Of a stretch of DNA of 64,000 nucleotides, positions 50,278 to 60,842 are shown piece after piece. The first letter of the stretch is position 1, and the number at the start of each line of letters is the position of its first letter. The DNA lies in assembly GCF_027744825.2 (NCBI RefSeq), contig NC_071335.1, positions 14,822,501 to 14,886,500 of the forward strand, written 5' to 3'. The notes below the pieces were generated by a model that made no database searches, was not told where the DNA came from, and was given only the letters and a program-made list of their open reading frames with translations. The position numbers and the translations under genes were made by a program. The stretch comes from Synchiropus splendidus. Taxonomy: Eukaryota > Chordata > Actinopteri > Syngnathiformes > Callionymidae.

Positions 50278-53200
50278 GTGAGTCATTCAGCAGTGTTTTC
50301 TTTCTCCCTGTCCTTGTCTGTGTGTGTATCCGTCCTACTCAATAGACACTCCTGATCTATGGGTACAGTAGCTTCATGTCTCTTCTCTGCTTTGTCATTC
50401 TTGCTTCTTTGCATGCTTCCCTTCCCCCATTGAATCACTGTAAGGCTGGCTGCTGATGTTGTCTTGTGATGCTTGAGTGGAAGGCTGGCTGTGTGTTCAT
50501 TCAGAGCTGGGCTTTAACTCGGGGTCTTCTCAACCTGGGCAGGAGACCTAGCTTGATCAAGAATTCATCGGAAGATATGGCTCTTGAAAAATGTATCTCA
50601 AGCTCCCAAATCCTTCCGATACGGATTCAGAGATGTTTGAGAATTCACTTGCTACTTCAGCTTGTGTTGACATAGCCATGAGCTGGCAGAGGGCGATGAC
50701 ATTTGATGTAAACACTGAGTTTTGTAGCGTCCCTGCCTCTTACGGTCCGTCATGTACTTAAACTTTCGCTGAAGTCCTATTTCTGAAGTGAACGTAAATC
50801 CTGTTTGAGGTTAATATCTCTGAATTTATCACTTAGTTAGACTGCAGAACCAGTTTGTCCAAATGAAGCCAGACCAAAGCCTTCGGATTGTTGATGAAGG
50901 CTGTCGCCTAGTTGAATAAGAAAAGCCCCCGGTTGTGTCCGTGAATTGGAAAAACAGGTTGCGGACATCTCTCTTTAAATGTGACTCGAGTCAACGTGCA
51001 ACAGATAGAATTGGGTATCTGACCCCCACCTCCCGAGTGGATGACAATGGCTGTATTCCTTCCTGCAGGAAAGCCTTGAGGTCCTTGAGCTGGCTAAAGT
51101 TTCGTGGGAAGTTGTGACACTCACTGAGACAATGAATTACTATTCCCTATTATATCTTACCTGCCTTGGATTTTTCAGTGAATCTCGCTTTGTAATACAT
51201 TTTTCTTTACTATCTCAGGGAGTACTTTGGATTTAGAGACTGTAACATTGATGAAGGTCAATCAAATGGAATACGAAATCCCGTTTTTTTCTGGAAACCA
51301 CATCGGTACTCAGATACAATTTGAGGAAACAGGAACTGGTATAAACCTCATAGTTCTAATAAACACTCTTCCAGTCGTGGAGTTAATGACTGAGCACTCT
51401 TGTGCTCTTGGGCCATAAAGGCAAGTCCTTCATCTCTGAAGGTCTCAGTCCCATATAGCTTAGTGTCCGTGTAGCTTTGGTGGTGTACTGCAAATTGTTT
51501 ATTTACTGACTTCTTCTTAAATGGAAGTAATAACTTGTTTAAAACCTGGGGCACTTAATCCGTGTTGTTTCATGCACCTGCAGTGATGCATGACACTTCT
51601 TCACACCAGCTCAGATTTCATACCACATCACCAGATTGATTTATGACATGTAAATGGCCGATCCACAATCAGTAAAAAGAAATATAGGGTAGATATTTTC
51701 AAGAGCTGTTTTTCAATCCTGCTAAAGCTGTTCTTATAGACAGGTAGGAAGAAATGGAACCCAATTTTGTGTAGATAGAAGATACTAACTCCCTGAATCA
51801 TCTTCAACTTCCCTCTCGTCCAAGCCCTGTCTTCTTTTAACTGGTGAACCAGAAAGTGTCTTGCAATGAGATTATCATTTAGAAGAAAGTGGGCAGGCTA
51901 TTCTGGGCTATGTTTGTCTTTAATTTGATTGAATTTCAAAATCAACCATGTGAAAGCTAGAATAAGAATATGGCAGTAAAACGCTTCACACTCGCGTATG
52001 TATCAGCAGAAAGAGGGAGTATCTTCTGAGTACATTTCTGAAACCATAGTGACAAGTTAATACTAGGTTCAGTGGCTGGAATCTTGCTTATCTCTTTTTT
52101 TTATTCTTCTTGGGATCGAATAAGTGAAGAATAAGGAGCTTGTAACTGTCACCGCCAGAGTTTACACCAGAACACTCCCTGCCTTTGACCTCAAACAGCT
52201 TTTTTTAGTGGCAGGTCCACCACGCCTCGATCCTGTTTGACACGGACACGTCACCATCGCCACTATTGTCAGAGCACATGTTGCACCTGAGTACCGGATA
52301 CAGCAAGATTCTTATGGCACCCGTATTATGAAATCTGTTCGCGTTCATGTTCAAGTGTGAATTTATTGTGTAGAAAGCATGCCGGGCTAATGCATTTGGG
52401 TTCTTGTATTTCTGGTCTGACAAGATCACAGGTGGATCAGGATTCTTTTTCAGACAATGCATTTCTGAGTAAAGGCCTCTGACGGTTATGTGAGGAGGAA
52501 TTATCCATGCATTACGGCGTATAATAACTCAGATATCCACTCTTTTTTGGGGGGATTTCAACATGCGTATTCAGTAAATCTGTACCATGAATCAATGGAC
52601 CATTTGCTGCTAATGTCAAGTAGCGATTTAATTTTGTTAGTTGTCGAGACCATATACGACTTTCTGATTTTTTTTCTTAAATGCTATTTCAGTTTTTAGG
52701 CTTGGGAGTGTTGAGTTATGAATTCTAAATCTGGGGGAAAGGCAGCCAATTGTCTGCCCTTTCAATTCCAATGTGACAAGTGATGTTATGAATTTAACTT
52801 GTCAAAAGTCAGTTATGTCTTGTACTTACCCGTTTTGGTGTTGTTGGTCTCTTGCTATGAATATCGACTATAGAATATCGAATATAGACGTCTTTTTTAT
52901 TTTACTGACAGAAGGTGTACTTACTCCTTGTCATTGCACATTGTTATATTCTTTTCAGGATATCTAATCTAATAAATGCACGAAATCAAATCTTTAAAAA
53001 AATCCTCCCTGAATTATTGAGTTGTTGTCGCATTAAATAAATAGCCAAAAAAGCTGTGTCCTTTGTCTTGTGATAAAATGTATTTGCCGCCCAAAAGATG
53101 CCTTCAATGCCTGTGACTAACACAACGAATACTCTACAACTACAATCTACAACCAGGCAAATCTTCAATCAAAATTTGTTTCGAAGTAAACCGTTTATCA

Positions 53201-54010
53201 TGAACCAACAACCAACAACCAACCTGTGTGCCATTAACTAGCTCGTAGTGTCTTATCTGTTCTTCCTCGTAACACTACATATTGCAAAAACTCAAGTTTG
53301 TCAAGTGCAAGGGCTGGCACTTTCAAGTCATCCAGTCTACAATAAAGTTATACTTGTATGCCAAAATAATTTGGTCTGTTGGCAAGCTTGTCTCCTTTTC
53401 TATCCACTTCTTCACCTAAACTTGAAAAATGATTATTATAGGCTGAATTATTTGCTCCATTTGCTCTGTGTACGGTTTGAAGAGAAACATATGAAGAATG
53501 TGTGAATATGTATGATCATATTAATACCCAGGAAATGACCATCGATTGCGGGGTCACCAACAACTTGTATTAAAACCTGTTTCACTGTTGTTGTTTAAGC
53601 TCTTTGCTTTCTTTTAAGCCTTAATGTTTTAAGCCTCCAGTTTTATATTCAGAAGCAACTTGACCTGATAAATGACTTCAGTGTTTTGGTCTGATGGTTG
53701 TCAGTCGTTTACGCAGCAGGAAAGTCTGAACCCGTAGTTTGTTTGATTCCCTTTTTATTTATAAAAATCTATTTGTCTTCCGTCATTTGTGTTGTAACTC
53801 ATTGCTTTACATTATTGCATGCCTTCTTAATGAAACATTCAAAGCGTTTTAGTGTAGTTTATTTTTGTTTTCATGCTTCAGTATGTGAATATTTGGAAGG
53901 CCCAAGTGTGAGTATCACCCATGGGTTATTTGTATTTCCAATTGCTATTTCATTTTGAATTGGTTACATGGTACTAACCCGTTTGTTTCATGTTTTTTTT
54001 TCCCGTACAG

Positions 54011-54076
54011 GAGCTTTACTCTGTGAAGATTCTTAGGAGCAAACGGCAAAAAGACATCATGGACTTAGACAATCAG
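54011..54076 (+). CDS. gne: gne exon with internal start codon
   Basis: 66 bp, open from its first base: ELYSVKILRSKRQKDI, then the internal start MDLDNQ at 54059. CGTACAG acceptor and GTACGA donor. The codons before the ATG are coding only in the long isoform. Confidence 0.85.
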
Positions 54077-57000
54077 GTACGACTTTTTATTTTTGGGCTG
54101 TAGTGGCTGATACTGCTGCCCATCTGTACATTTTGCTTGCTTGTTGTTGCAGTGCAAAAGGAGGTTGAGGGTGTGTGTGGCCACATGCAACAGAGCAGAC
54201 TACTCCAAGCTGGCCCCCATCATGATCGGGATCAAGGCTCATCCTGATGAATTTGATTTGGAAGTCGTCGTGCTTGGTTCCCATCTTATTGACGACTATG
54301 GGTGAGTGAGTGGCGGAGATGGAAATGACCTGATATCCTTCACTGCTGCCGCTCAGCCGGACAGATCAGCGCATCAATACACTGTAGCTCTACATTATAG
54401 TGGATAGAGAGAATGTCAGCGACTCCATGTGATCTCCTCAGGTTCAGTTAGAATGTCAACACATGTCATCATATCGCCCACCTCTGTCTCCGGACAAATA
54501 CGGAGAAATTGGAGCATTTTCCCACCTGACACTCTCTCACGACACACTACTATGCTGCGGCACCCCAGTAGAAAAACGCTGCGTCAGAGCATCGCTTTCC
54601 TTTAGTGAGGACCCCACCCTTAGTCAACAACTAATTTATCAGAGCTTTAATTGTACAAACAAGAGGTCTGTAGCTTCATGTTCATTTCCTGCTCTACAGG
54701 AACACGTACCGCATCATCGAGCAGGACAGCTTTGACATCAGCTCCAAACTCCACACCATTGTGAGAGGAGAGGACGAGTCAGCCATGGTGGAGAGCGTGG
54801 GTCTTGCTCTGGTCAAGCTCCCCGACGTCCTGAATAGATTGAAACCGGACATTCTGATCATCCACGGCGATCGCTTCGACGCCCTGGCTCTCGCAACTGC
54901 AGCAGCTCTAATGAACATTAGAATTCTTCACGTGGAAGGAGGAGAGGTGAGAAGACCTCGTTGTGAAGTCGGCCGTTTGAGTCAGCGTTACATAATTACA
55001 TAGTGGTTATTTTGCACACACTATTGACGTTTTTGCTCTTTTTGTGAAGTGCTTTAACCACAGGTTTCGTAGAGATTCCCAGCCAAAAGCAAGTTTCTGT
55101 GTATTAGTTTCTCTAGCCACCCAGTCCATGCCCCATATGAAAACTGCCACATCCTCTCTTCTACTTTCCTTTTCACTTTTTTTTGCTGTGCTTGTTTTGA
55201 AGCCTGATAGCTTTTTGAAAACAGAAACTGTGTGTTTCGCCGCATAGAAACAGACATATGATATTTGATAACTGGATGTTCAAGCCCTGTTGGTGTTTTG
55301 GTCATTGTGCTTGCCATACATTGGTTCTTCCAGCTTTAAATTTGTCACATCTTTCACATCAGTCAACCCAGTCCTCTGTATATCAGAAATGGTTAGTTGA
55401 AGACCGTGTTGTCATTTTACCAGGTGAGCGGCACAATCGACGACTCCATCCGCCATGCCATCACGAAGCTAGCCCATTACCACGCCTGCTGCACGCGCAG
55501 GGCCGAGCAGCACCTCATCGCCATGTGTGAAGATCACAATCGCATCCTGCTCTCGGGCTGTCCCTCTTATGATAAGCTGCTGGGTAAACAGAGAGACGAC
55601 TACCTGGATATCATCAGGAAATGGCTCGGTCAGTTGAACAACCGTCTCCTGGCTTCCTTTGATGTCTTTGTACTTCATTGCGATACAAAACTGTGTGTGT
55701 TTGTAGGCGACAAAGCTCAGGAGGGAAATTACATTGTTGCACTGCAGCATCCGGTGACCACAGACATTCAGCACTCTATCAAAATCTACGGACTGATGTT
55801 GGACGCCCTAATATCCTTCAACAAAAGGACACTCATCCTCTTCCCCAACATTGATGCTGGTTAGTGTGCTGCCCTCTGTTTGGTGCTACAAAATACACTG
55901 AGCACAGTGTGAATGTTAAAAATGTTGCAACACAGATGAAACTCCGTTTTTAAAATGAACTTCAGAAAACAAAGTGAAAGTACAAGAGATTGCTGCACAA
56001 GGCGGTTTCATTTTGGCCAATTTGGCCGCGCTCCATTTTCACAGCCTTAGTGACTTGATTGAACCTTTGCTCCTGATCATTACAGTGAAGTTTCTGAGCT
56101 TCACCACTGAGATTGTCTTGGGAGCGGTTTTATACCGTGGATTGTAAAAACAACTTTTGCACTGGGCTTCTCCAGGAAGCAAGGAGATGGTGCGCGTCAT
56201 GAGAAAGAAGGGCATCGAGCAGCACCCCAACTTCCGGGCTGTGAAGCACATTCCCTTTGAGGAGTTCATCACGCTGGTCTCTCACGCCGGCTGCATGATC
56301 GGAAACAGCAGCTGCGGGGTGCGGGAGGCCGGGGCCTTCGGGACGCCAGTCGTCAACCTGGGAACGAGGCAAACAGGCAGAGAGACGGGTAAACTGTCAC
56401 ACATGCTGTACTTCGTAGATTTTCATGAGAGCCTTAAAATGTATTTAGATTTGTGTTTTGTCGTGACTCTCGCCAGGTGAGAATGTTCTACATGTAAGAG
56501 ATGCGGACACTCAAAATAAGGTCTTCCATGCTCTGCAGCTGCAGTTTGGGAAGAGATACCCTTGGTAAGCTCACAGGAAGTTTTATTTCATTTCAGTCCC
56601 CAAGTTAGAGGTGAGTTGTAGAACTTGTTTGTGTTTCAGAAGTTAAAGCTTAAAAATGCATGAGGATCACTTCTAAACTAGTTTTGAAAACGGATCCGGC
56701 ATTCAGACTTACTCATGAAACAAACTGGGCAATGTTCTGAACTTGAATCATGAACTCCTTACATCTTTTATTCACATTAAAGCGCTCTAAATGCGCTGCT
56801 TCACAGTTCCCCTTAAGGTAAATAAAACACCTGGGATTTCATCAGTTTGGTGTGACAGAGGTTTTGGCAGCATGACGCTCTTCAGTCTGTAAAAATCCAG
56901 GTATTAGCCGCGATGCCGTATAAGCCGCAGCCTTCAGACTGCGAGAAAAAAGGAGCGGGTTATAGTCCGGAAATTACAGTAATTTGAATACATGTTTGCC

Positions 57001-58960
57001 ACCCCGAATAACAATTTTTGCAATTTCCTTTTTAAACTTGCAAAATAATATTTTTTAGAGCATCAACAGTATCAGTTTATGTTCGGAAATATTGTTGTTG
57101 CAGTCTTTCTGTTCCAAAGAAATGTTTAAGGACTTGCCAAGAACATCTCCCATCTCTGTTTTTTTTTTTGTTTGTTTTGAATGGAGAACATTCTAACAGT
57201 CTTTTCTCATCTTGAATCTACCAGCTCTAAAATCTATGGCGATGGCAACGCCGTGCCTCGCATCCTGAAATTCCTCCAGAACATCAACATGGACGAGGCT
57301 CTGCAGAAGGGCTTCTGCTTCCCTCCGGTCAAAGACTGTGTCTCACAGGACATCGAGCACATTCTGGAGACCCAGTCCGCTCTGGCCATCGACCTGGGTG
57401 GGACCAACCTTCGGGTGGCCATCGTCAGTGTGAAGGTAAGCTGATGTCACTTGTGGATGTTTGATGATTTCAACTACGTTTTTCCTGTTCAAACGAAACG
57501 CCCCGCCTGCTTCTTTCAGGGGAACATAATAAAGAAGTTCACCAAGCCAAATCCAAAGACCTTTGAGGACAGAATGGAGCTCATTAAAAAGATGTGTAAA
57601 GGAGCCATTCAGGCCGCCGTGAGCCTCAACTGTAGAATCCTCGGTGTTGGTAACTATCAACAGTACATCTGCCTGTTTAGCAGAACATGTTCACACACTG
57701 AGATTTGATCACAGTTAATCCCAGCCTTTATGCCTGGAACTCATTCCTCTTTTATTAAATAACGGCTGCCAAACCCTTTATTAACGTTTTTCAACACGCT
57801 TCTTACGGATTGTTGCGTGCTGTGAATAGTGGGTTTGGAGGATGAGGATGTTATGGTCAATCTGGGTTAAAAACCAAATAATAATTTGGTAATATTTACT
57901 CTCAATATATGATGGGGAGTGTGTCTAGTTCTTGTGTCAGTGACTGGAAATACTTCTGGCTGTGTTACAGGCGTGTCCACGGGCGGGCGTGTGAACCCAC
58001 AAGACGGCGTGGTGATGCACTCCACCAAGCTCATCCGCGAGTGGTCCTCTGTGGACCTCAGAACACCGCTGTCCGAAGAGCTGCACCTGCCCGTCTGGAT
58101 CGACAACGACGGCAACTGCGCTGCTCTGGCTGAGAAGAAGTTTGGCCATGGAAAAGGAGTGGAGAACTTTGTGACTGTCATCACCGGCACAGGTGAGAAG
58201 AGAGTAGTGCTTCAGTACTGACCAGGATGAGTATTACTGAGATGTCTGTGGTCTCGCTGCAGGCATCGGAGGAGGAATTATCCATCACAATGAGCTGATC
58301 CATGGCAGCACCTTCTGTGCGGCGGAGCTGGGTCACATCATGGTTTCAATGGATGGACCCGAATGCTCCTGCGGCAGCAGAGGCTGCATCGAGTCCTACG
58401 CTTCTGGTCAGGCCTTGCAGAGAGAAGCCAAGAGGCTGAACAACGGTGAGTTAAGATCTTGGAAACGAAATGAATTTTCCTTCACGGTAAATATATGAGA
58501 CCATCAGTTTCCTCCTGTGTTTCTCAGAGGACCTGCTGAAGGTGGAGGGAGTGGACATGAAGACATCGGAGCCGATAACTGCTGTTCACCTCATCAGTGC
58601 TGCTCAACAGGGCAATGCCAATGCAGCAGCCGTGCTGAAGAAAGGTCAGACACACATGGATACGTGCTTCTGCTAATGTGAGGATTGTCATGCTAAAAAC
58701 ACTTGGCACTATTTTTGTCTCCAGCCTCCACTGCTCTGGGTGTCGGCATAGTCAATGTCCTCCATCTGGCCAACCCTTCCCTGGTCATCTTGTCTGGAGT
58801 CTTGGCGTCAGTCTACCTGGAGCCGGTGCAGTACATCGTCTCCGAGCGAGCACTTCCGTCCACCAAGAACATCAAGATCGTCACCTCGGATCTGGAGGAG
58901 CCCGCGTTGTTGGGGGCTGCTAGTATGGTGCTGGACTACGCAACTCGAAGGCTGTATTGA
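54059..58960 (+). CDS. gne: Bifunctional UDP-GlcNAc 2-epimerase / ManNAc kinase, complete
   Basis: GNE catalyses the first two steps of sialic acid synthesis in the cytosol: UDP-GlcNAc to ManNAc, then phosphorylation to ManNAc-6-phosphate. Joining 54059-54076, 54153-54301, 54700-54946, 55424-55628, 55707-55859, 56176-56388, 56477-56564, 57225-57435, 57520-57649, 57971-58192, 58263-58445, 58528-58644 and 58725-58960 gives 2172 bp and 723 residues (human 722). The epimerase domain (about 1-380) has [18 protein letters not shown] and [10 protein letters not shown]264 and R267 match human R263 and R266, the CMP-sialic acid feedback site changed in sialuria. The ROK-type kinase domain (about 410-723) has the ATP loop DLGGTN (D414), catalytic D518 in NDGN, and zinc ligands H570, C580, C582 and C587. 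The ATG at 54059 is in good context. All junctions are GT/AG and in phase, so the gene looks functional. Confidence 0.97.
54153..54301 (+). CDS. gne: gne exon, start of epimerase domain
   Basis: 149 bp, [20 protein letters not shown] through [15 protein letters not shown] acceptor and GTGAGT donor. It contains the UDP-binding R20 (human R19). Confidence 0.96.
54700..54946 (+). CDS. gne: gne exon, epimerase domain
   Basis: 247 bp, [14 protein letters not shown] through [12 protein letters not shown], including HGDRFDALA of the active site. CTACAG acceptor and GTGAGA donor. Confidence 0.96.
55424..55628 (+). CDS. gne: gne exon, epimerase domain
   Basis: 205 bp, [20 protein letters not shown] through DIIRKWL. 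ACCAG acceptor and GTCAGT donor. Confidence 0.96.
55707..55859 (+). CDS. gne: gne exon, epimerase domain
   Basis: 153 bp, [20 protein letters not shown] through [15 protein letters not shown] acceptor and GTTAGT donor. ALQHPVTTD holds the catalytic-site histidine equivalent to human H220. Confidence 0.96.
56176..56388 (+). CDS. gne: gne exon, feedback-inhibition site
   Basis: 213 bp, [18 protein letters not shown] through [10 protein letters not shown]. Both regulatory arginines (VR-VMR) are kept, so feedback inhibition by CMP-sialic acid is expected. CTCCAG acceptor and GTAAAC donor. Confidence 0.96.
56477..56564 (+). CDS. gne: gne exon, end of epimerase domain
   Basis: 88 bp, [20 protein letters not shown] through FGKRYP plus two bases. 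GCCAG acceptor and GTAAGC donor. The short intron before it is only 88 bp. Confidence 0.95.
56665..56981. mobile_element. Inverted-repeat MITE, copy 2 (left end missing)
   Basis: In the gne intron between 56564 and 57225. It shares CTGGGCAATGTTCTGAACTT and GGCAGCATGACGCTCTTCAG with the copy at 23.15-23.68 kb, in the same orientation, and ends TTATAGTCCGGAAATTACAG. The left inverted repeat is absent. Confidence 0.55.
57225..57435 (+). CDS. gne: gne exon linking epimerase and kinase domains
   Basis: 211 bp, [18 protein letters not shown] through [17 protein letters not shown]. It joins the end of the epimerase to the kinase ATP loop (D414). ACCAG acceptor and GTAAGC donor. Confidence 0.96.
57520..57649 (+). 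CDS. gne: gne exon, kinase domain
   Basis: 130 bp, [20 protein letters not shown] through LNCRILGV plus one base. TTTCAG acceptor and GTAACT donor. Confidence 0.96.
57971..58192 (+). CDS. gne: gne exon, kinase catalytic centre
   Basis: 222 bp, [13 protein letters not shown] through VTVITGT plus one base. It contains the catalytic aspartate D518 in WIDNDGN. TTACAG acceptor and GTGAGA donor. Confidence 0.97.
58263..58445 (+). CDS. gne: gne exon, kinase zinc site
   Basis: 183 bp, [20 protein letters not shown] through EAKRLNN plus one base. ELGH...CSCGSRGC supplies the four zinc ligands of the ROK family. TGCAG acceptor and GTGAGT donor. Confidence 0.97.
58528..58644 (+). CDS. gne: gne exon, kinase domain
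   Basis: 117 bp, [20 protein letters not shown] through AAAVLKK plus one base. CTCAG acceptor and GTCAGA donor. Confidence 0.95.
58725..58960 (+). CDS. gne: gne last coding exon
   Basis: 236 bp, [20 protein letters not shown] through [15 protein letters not shown] and TGA at 58958-58960. TCCAG acceptor. It ends the kinase domain exactly where the human protein ends. Confidence 0.97.
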
Positions 58961-59935
58961 GGATGTTTTAAGATCTTTATTGTGCCTACTGGCAGCACTA
59001 TGCCACTTCTTTTGTGAAACTTGAGAAAGGGTCTCCTCATGCCCATTATTTATTGGGTGTGGATATTAGTATATTTGTGTAGACAAAATAATGCTCTGTT
59101 TTTAAATTCTATTTTTAAATCACTGGAAAATGCAATCATAAACATGAGATCGGTAGCTTCCACCCTAGGTTGGATAATTCCACATTACCTTTCGGTACAT
59201 CTGCGTCTTCATATCTCGTTCATCTTCATATCTCGGTGTTGACTGAAAATGAGCCTGGCCTTAATATGACACTCTTGGCATTGTCGCCTTTTTTATTTTG
59301 TGGATATGAAAAGGTATTTTCAGTTCATATTTGATTTATTACTGGTCATATGCAACATTACTATTGAAGTATATCATTCCATAAGACAGGTTTGACTCTG
59401 AGGAGGTTTTTTAGTTTTCATGAGTTTGGAAAAATGTTTCCACCTCGAATCAGCCAAGGTTTTTTAGAGCTTGGAACTGATACCATGAAGGATTGTCTTC
59501 CAAGAGTGACCAAAGTTTTGCAAACATATGATGTTTCAGCTGCTTGGTTTTTTTTTTTGTTTGTTTTTTTAATGCTGCTAATAAGCCTTACTGACTTACT
59601 TTTTTTTCTTTTCTTTCAAACCACTGACTTTCCAAACAATCATATTAGTTCTAGTGTTTCCCTGTTATTGTTTTTATTTAAGGTTTTGGGGATATATATC
59701 TATGTTCTCAACTGGACAGTGCGTTGGGATGAATGTCTAAGACACAATATACTTGGGTTCATTTGATGTGTTGCCAATTAACATCTCCTGAGTCCGGCAC
59801 AGTTTTAACATTCGTTTGCCTTGTGTTAAATGTTTACACAAATGAGTGTAATAACAACCACATACGTGTATTGTGGGACATATTTTATTTTATTTAATTG
59901 GTGTGAAGGTCCAAATAAAGGTGCTTCGGTCCAAT
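58961..59935 (+). other. gne: gne 3' UTR
   Basis: AT-rich sequence after the stop codon. It probably ends soon after AATAAA at 59914-59919, with a second AATAAA at 60038-60043 as an alternative. No exon is visible. Confidence 0.6.
59914..59919 (+). terminator. gne: Poly(A) signal, gne
   Basis: AATAAA about 950 bp after the gne stop and upstream of the clta promoter region. A second copy at 60038-60043 could also be used. Confidence 0.55.
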
Positions 59936-60096
59936 GAATCTGTTGCTTCCTTTGAGTCACACAAAAATGCACTTGTTAAAAATGGTGGGTGCATTTTTTG
60001 TGCATTGCTGTTATCGATTTATGTAGCTACTACTAGAAATAAACGTGTGATTGGTGTATGTAATTCGGAAGAAGAGAGAACCAGCGTAAAACGTGT

Positions 60097-60121
60097 GACT
60101 CAGGTGAATGTCACCTGAGTC
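60097..60121. promoter_or_regulatory. Perfect 11-bp palindrome with AP-1 and E-box words
   Basis: GACTCAGGTGA and TCACCTGAGTC are exact reverse complements around the 3-nt spacer ATG. The arms hold CAGGTG/CACCTG E-boxes, and TGACTCA (an AP-1 site) spans 60096-60102. It lies between the gne poly(A) signals and the clta promoter. Confidence 0.45.
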
Positions 60122-60457
60122 TTTGAAGAAGGTGTTAATATTTAACTACAACATTGTGGGAAGGAACTGCGGACTGACGGGAAGACCAAACGTTCAGATG
60201 AGATATCGCGATAGTAAGAATTTATTTCCTTCAAAAACGAGTTCTTTATAGAAAGGCATTCACGTCTGTGTGTGATCACAGTTGTCTGATTTCAGTGCAA
60301 ACGGTAATGGTAGCATGTAGATGTTTATAAGACTATATTGGAATCAAAATCCGTTTACATTTTTTTGACAAAAACATGAAAGAGACGCTGCTGGTTCTTT
60401 AAACTCTTCGAACACGATTTGAGTCACGGGACTCGCGTCCTCCACATTACAGACCCG

Positions 60458-60493
60458 ATTGGTCAGTGACATCAAGTACTCGCTTGCCATTGG
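60458..60493 (+). promoter_or_regulatory. clta: Two inverted CCAAT boxes, clta promoter
   Basis: ATTGG at 60458-60462 and 60489-60493, spaced about 31 bp, reading CCAAT on the minus strand. They lie about 175-210 bp upstream of the clta start, in moderately CpG-rich sequence without a TATA box. Paired CCAAT boxes (NF-Y) are typical of broadly expressed genes. Confidence 0.5.
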
Positions 60494-60667
60494 TTAGTCA
60501 TGATGTCAGTCTCGCGTCCTCACATTTGGTTGGGTCTTTTTTCTACTTACCGTCTCAGTAGGCTCCTCCCCCGCCCGTCCTCCTTCCCGTTGAGCTTACC
60601 GTTGTCAGTCAGCGTTTGCACCTGATCTGGACTCTCCGTGAAATTTCCGAATAAAAAAAGGTCTAAA

Positions 60668-60842
60668 ATGGATGACTTTGACATGCTTAACGCACCCAAT
60701 GGCGGGAACGGCGTCGGCTCGGAGGAGGACCCCGCTGCTGCCTTCTTGGCCCAACAGGAGAGCGAGATTGCGGGCATCGAGAACGATGAAGGCTTCAGCA
60801 TCCTGGACAGCGGCGAGGTGCCCTCCTCCCTCGGAGAGTCCG
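60668..60842 (+). CDS. clta: clta coding exon 1
   Basis: 175 bp, MDDFDMLNAPNGGNGVGS through EVPSSLGES plus one base. GTACGA donor. Holds the conserved EED/HIP1R-binding segment. Confidence 0.95.

Larger units (their letters stand above)
42601..54010. other. gne 5' intron(s)
   Basis: 11.4 kb with one short candidate coding exon (50239-50277) and otherwise no supported exon. It contains a hAT-like fragment at 48.7-49.07 kb, a 13-14 nt C run near 47198 and a CTCF-like motif at 44989-45002. Confidence 0.5.
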
